Assembly: GCA_021735285.1 (NCBI GenBank)
Contig: JAIPHI010000033.1
Span: 1-18,424, forward strand
Reading direction: 5' to 3'
Source: Fidelibacterota bacterium
GTDB lineage: Bacteria; Fidelibacterota; UBA2242; JAFGTP01
Length of the DNA stretch: 18,424 nt
The notes below the pieces were generated by a model. The model searched no databases and was not told the DNA's origin. It saw only the letters and a list, made by a program, of their open reading frames with translations. Shown here in pieces: positions 15,926-18,424 of the stretch. Made by a program: the position numbers and the translations under genes. Each line of letters starts with the position of its first letter. Position 1 is the first letter of the stretch.

Positions 15926-16876
15926 TTATCTAGTAATAATCGTACTTGCTGTAGGATCCAGACCATTTTGCGCATTCTCTAATGATGTAATATACACTAT
16001 TTCTCCGCCATCTTCAATAAAATTTACAGCAGCCTCAACTTTTGGTCCCATTGAGCCCGGAGGAAATTGGTTATCTTCCAGATGTTTTTTCATTTTTCCT
16101 ACAGATATTCTATCAATTGGTATTTCGTCTTCGCAACCATAATTTAATAAAACTTTGTTAACATCGGTAAGAATAATTAATTCATTAGCCTCTATATCCC
16201 GGGCTAGTACTGCCGAGGCTAAATCTTTGTCAATAACCGCATCCATTCCTTCATACTCACCATTCTCCATAACATAGACAGGAATACCCCCGCCTCCGGC
16301 TGCAATTACAATCGTACCTTCATCCACAAGTTGCTTAATAATCCTCTTATTTATAATTTTTTTGGGAGCAGGTGAGGGCACAACCCTTCTATAGCCTCTT
16401 TCATCAACTTTTTTAGCTGTCCAATCATACTTCCGGGATAACTTTTCTGCTTCTTCTTTGGTGTACCATTTGCCAATAAATTTGTTGGGATTTTTCACGG
16501 ACGGGTCATCTTTATCAACAATAATTTGAGTGGCAATCGTGACCACATCACGTTTTACATCCTCACGCATTAATCCATTTTGCAATGACTGTTCAATCAT
16601 ATAACCCATGCCGCCCTCCGTATCGGCAACACACACTCCCAAGGGAATAAAAGGTGCTTGATCAGCAGCAACTTCTACACGCAGGAGTTCATTCCCCACC
16701 TGGGGCCCATTTCCATGCGTAACAACCAGATTATAGCCTTGCTTAGCTAGATTAATAATAGCTTTTCGACTTTTCCTTGTATTTTTAAACTGATTATATA
16801 TTGTATCAACTTCCTCTTTGGGTGAAATAGCATTCCCACCTAGAGCCACAACTGCTGTTCTATTAGCTTTATTCAT
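15926..16876 (-). CDS. arcC: Carbamate kinase
   Basis: Catalyses carbamoyl phosphate + ADP = ATP + ammonia + CO2, the last step of arginine, agmatine or purine-derived carbamoyl fermentation. The 316-aa protein carries the family signatures: VVALGGNAI (9-17), THGNGPQVGNE (53-63), GYRRVVPSPAP (161-171), AAGGGGIPV (192-200), DAVIDKDLAS (212-221), ILTDV (235-239) and FPPGSMGPKVEAA (271-283). The insertion around KNPNKFIGKWYT (128-139) is the protruding subdomain that distinguishes carbamate kinase from carbamoyl-phosphate synthetase-like amino-acid kinases. Length is typical. The ATG at 16876 has only a weak RBS. No arginine deiminase, ornithine carbamoyltransferase or ygeW-like carbamoyltransferase is in the window, so the source of carbamoyl phosphate is unknown. 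Its upstream neighbour is the cPGS-like gene, from which it is separated by a strong hairpin. Confidence 0.95.
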   Translation of the reverse strand: MNKANRTAVVALGGNAISPKEEVDTIYNQFKNTRKSRKAIINLAKQGYNLVVTHGNGPQVGNELLRVEVAADQAPFIPLGVCVADTEGGMGYMIEQSLQNGLMREDVKRDVVTIATQIIVDKDDPSVKNPNKFIGKWYTKEEAEKLSRKYDWTAKKVDERGYRRVVPSPAPKKIINKRIIKQLVDEGTIVIAAGGGGIPVYVMENGEYEGMDAVIDKDLASAVLARDIEANELIILTDVNKVLLNYGCEDEIPIDRISVGKMKKHLEDNQFPPGSMGPKVEAAVNFIEDGGEIVYITSLENAQNGLDPTASTIITR

Positions 16877-16916
16877 AGCTTCACTCTAATTTCAATTAAA
16901 AATTTAAAAATTGCAA

Positions 16917-16946
16917 CCCCGGTATAATAGAAAAATTATACCGGGG
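16917..16946 (-). terminator. Strong hairpin between the cPGS-like gene and arcC (terminator or attenuator)
   Basis: A perfect 12-bp inverted repeat, CCCCGGTATAAT (16917-16928) and ATTATACCGGGG (16935-16946), with a 6-nt loop, 43 bp after the stop at 16990. On the minus strand it is followed by TTGCAATTTTTAAATTTTT, an interrupted T-tract. It probably ends or reduces transcription from the cPGS-like gene before arcC. Each arm contains TATAAT on one strand or the other, so a -10 function cannot be excluded. Confidence 0.75.
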
Positions 16947-16989
16947 CTAATTTATTATCCGCTTTTTGGGTTGTATAGTTGGATTTAGA

Positions 16990-18330
16990 TTAGTCTAGAT
17001 TGTGCTCTTTTACAAATTCATCAAGGACATCATTGAGATCAGGTTTACCAATTTCCTGAAGATCATATTGCACCCGGGCTGTAGGTTTATCAATATCAAT
17101 AATTCGACTAAGATCTATCGGAGTCCCAATTATTACAGCATCACACTCAGTGGCATTAATTGTTTTTTCCAGGTCAGTCCTCTGTTTTTTGCTATAACCC
17201 ATAGCTGGCAAAATTGAGCCTATTTCAGGATATATCTCAAAAGTTTCCTTTAAACTACCAACAATATAGGGTCGGGGATCAACAGTTTCAGCAGCCCCAA
17301 ATTTGCGAGCGGCTACAACTCCGGCACCGATCTTCATTTCGCCATGAGTCAATGTCGGTCCGTCTTCTACAACTAATACTTTTTTGCCTTTAATTACTTC
17401 TGGCTGATCTACACTTATCGGAGAGGCACCATCAATGACATCCGCATCAGGATTTACAGCAGCGATATTCTTTCGTAATTGTTGAATATTTTCCGGAGCC
17501 GCTGTTTCCATTTTATTAATGATGATCTTATCCGCCAGCCTTAAATTAATTTCTCCAGGGTAGTAAGTAATTTCTGTACCTACTCGGTGGGGGTCTGTAA
17601 CTGTCACGGTCAAATCAGAATTATAGAATGAAAAATCATTGTTCCCACCATCCCAGAGTATAACATCACAGCCTGCGGGATCTTCTTCTGCCTCTCTTAA
17701 TATTTCCTCATAATCGACTCCAGCATAAATTACATTTCCCCGCTCGATATGAGGTTCATACTCTTCCATTTCTTCAATAGTGCACGCATGTTTCTCCAGA
17801 TCACTCAATTCAGAATAACGTTGTACCTTTTGAGCAACCAAATCACCATAGGGCATAGGGTGCCTGATCGCAACCACTTTTAGCCCCTTTTCCATTAAGG
17901 TTTCAATAATTTTTCGGGATGTTTGCGATTTACCACAACCAGTTCTTGTAGCCACAACAGAAATCACAGGTTTCTTGCTTTTCAGCATTGTATCATTGGG
18001 GCCTAATAGCATTAGATTAGCACCGGCAGCATTTATGATAGAACCTACTTTCATGACATGTTTATAGGAAACATCACTATATGAAAAAACACAGAAATCA
18101 ATATCTTTCTCTTTAATCAAATTGACCAAATTGTTTTCTGCATAAATAGGAATTCCATCGGGATATAATTCGCCAGAAAGCTCTGCCGGATACTTTCTGC
18201 CTTCAATATCAGGAATCTGGGCAGCAGTGAAGCCCATTACTTCCCAATCCTGATTGTCTTTGAAATAGGTATTGAAATTGTGAAAATCTCTGCCGGCTGC
18301 TCCAAGAATAATTACTCTTTTCCTTGACAT
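16990..18330 (-). CDS. Cyclic 2,3-diphosphoglycerate synthetase-like P-loop NTPase
   Basis: A 446-aa two-part nucleotide-binding protein. Residues 1-115 form a Rossmann-like domain (VIILGAAGRDFHNF at 6-19). This is followed by a P-loop ATRTGCGKSQTS (127-138) and a GTPase-like fold with DVILWDGGNNDFSF (222-235), INKMETA (271-277, in the place of the guanine-specificity motif NKxD) and VVEDGPTLTHGEM (320-332). The archaeal relative makes cyclic 2,3-diphosphoglycerate, a thermoprotectant. Bacterial homologues are usually annotated only as GTPases and their reaction is unproven, so I do not claim cDPG synthesis. The ATG at 18330 has SD AAAGGAG 5 nt upstream and a promoter further up. Placement before arcC suggests a link to carbamoyl or acyl phosphate chemistry, which is inference. 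The protein is complete, with a conserved-looking sequence throughout. Confidence 0.85.
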   Translation of the reverse strand: MSRKRVIILGAAGRDFHNFNTYFKDNQDWEVMGFTAAQIPDIEGRKYPAELSGELYPDGIPIYAENNLVNLIKEKDIDFCVFSYSDVSYKHVMKVGSIINAAGANLMLLGPNDTMLKSKKPVISVVATRTGCGKSQTSRKIIETLMEKGLKVVAIRHPMPYGDLVAQKVQRYSELSDLEKHACTIEEMEEYEPHIERGNVIYAGVDYEEILREAEEDPAGCDVILWDGGNNDFSFYNSDLTVTVTDPHRVGTEITYYPGEINLRLADKIIINKMETAAPENIQQLRKNIAAVNPDADVIDGASPISVDQPEVIKGKKVLVVEDGPTLTHGEMKIGAGVVAARKFGAAETVDPRPYIVGSLKETFEIYPEIGSILPAMGYSKKQRTDLEKTINATECDAVIIGTPIDLSRIIDIDKPTARVQYDLQEIGKPDLNDVLDEFVKEHNLD

Positions 18331-18386
18331 ACAAACTCCTTTCTTTTTACACCTCTCAATATTAAAAACCCCTCAATTTAGGCATA

Positions 18387-18415
18387 AATATATAATTTAA
18401 GAAGATCAGTTTCAA
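18387..18415 (-). promoter_or_regulatory. Sigma-70-like promoter of the cPGS-like gene
   Basis: On the minus strand, TTGAAA (18410-18415) is separated by exactly 17 nt from TATATT (18387-18392); both are five-of-six matches to the housekeeping consensus. Transcription would begin near 18380, giving a 5' leader of about 50 nt that contains AATATTGAGAGGT and then the SD AAAGGAG. Confidence 0.5.
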
Positions 18416-18424
18416 GAAAAAACT

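Overview
The window is AT-rich (roughly a third G+C by eye) and has the layout of a bacterial chromosome: long intact genes, short operons, no rRNA, tRNA, CRISPR array, phage module or insertion sequence that I can recognise. The cell envelope proteins (a secreted S9 peptidase with a cleavable signal peptide, and a SPOR-domain probable lipoprotein) point to a Gram-negative (diderm) bacterium. The prenyl synthase has an archaeal-like active-site signature, and carbamate kinase suggests anaerobic or fermentative metabolism. Together these are compatible with an uncultured member of the FCB group (for example Cloacimonadota), but this is inference from gene flavour and no marker gene is present to confirm it.

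Layout. Positions 50-5020 are three minus-strand genes: a short-chain polyprenyl diphosphate synthase, a phosphomannomutase/phosphoglucomutase and, beyond a 524-bp gene-free gap, a secreted dipeptidyl-peptidase-like S9 serine peptidase. A 1.06-kb divergent intergenic region (5021-6079) holds a tandem imperfect repeat of about 86 bp, an 8-C run and small hairpins. Positions 6080-9337 are three plus-strand genes: a major facilitator (POT-like) transporter, a free-standing response-regulator receiver 4 nt behind it, and DNA polymerase IV (dinB). Positions 9279-12990 carry mrfA and mrfB on the minus strand. The 3' end of mrfA overlaps dinB tail-to-tail by 59 nt. After a 441-bp gap containing a terminator hairpin, the minus strand continues with a probable arcC-ndk-SPOR-membrane-protein transcription unit. 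This is preceded by a cyclic-2,3-diphosphoglycerate-synthetase-like GTPase gene with its own promoter and a terminator-like hairpin.

How the genes fit together. The secreted peptidase and the divergently encoded POT-like transporter could form a peptide-use pair. dinB plus mrfB-mrfA make a compact DNA-damage island: lesion bypass next to a UvrABC-independent excision helicase/nuclease pair. arcC (ATP from carbamoyl phosphate) and ndk (nucleotide balancing) sit together beside a nucleotide-binding protein of the cPGS family. The SPOR protein and a multi-span membrane protein with a 61-residue, 67% acidic cytosolic or periplasmic tail share an operon and are probably envelope proteins of unknown role. 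Many starts are decided by clear Shine-Dalgarno sequences, including two TTG starts. The window is largely ordinary core genome. The most unusual points are the dinB/mrfA overlap that encodes the polymerase's clamp-binding tail, the archaeal-type prenyl synthase, the arcC/cPGS-like pair, the acidic-tail membrane protein and the repeat block at 5457-5640.
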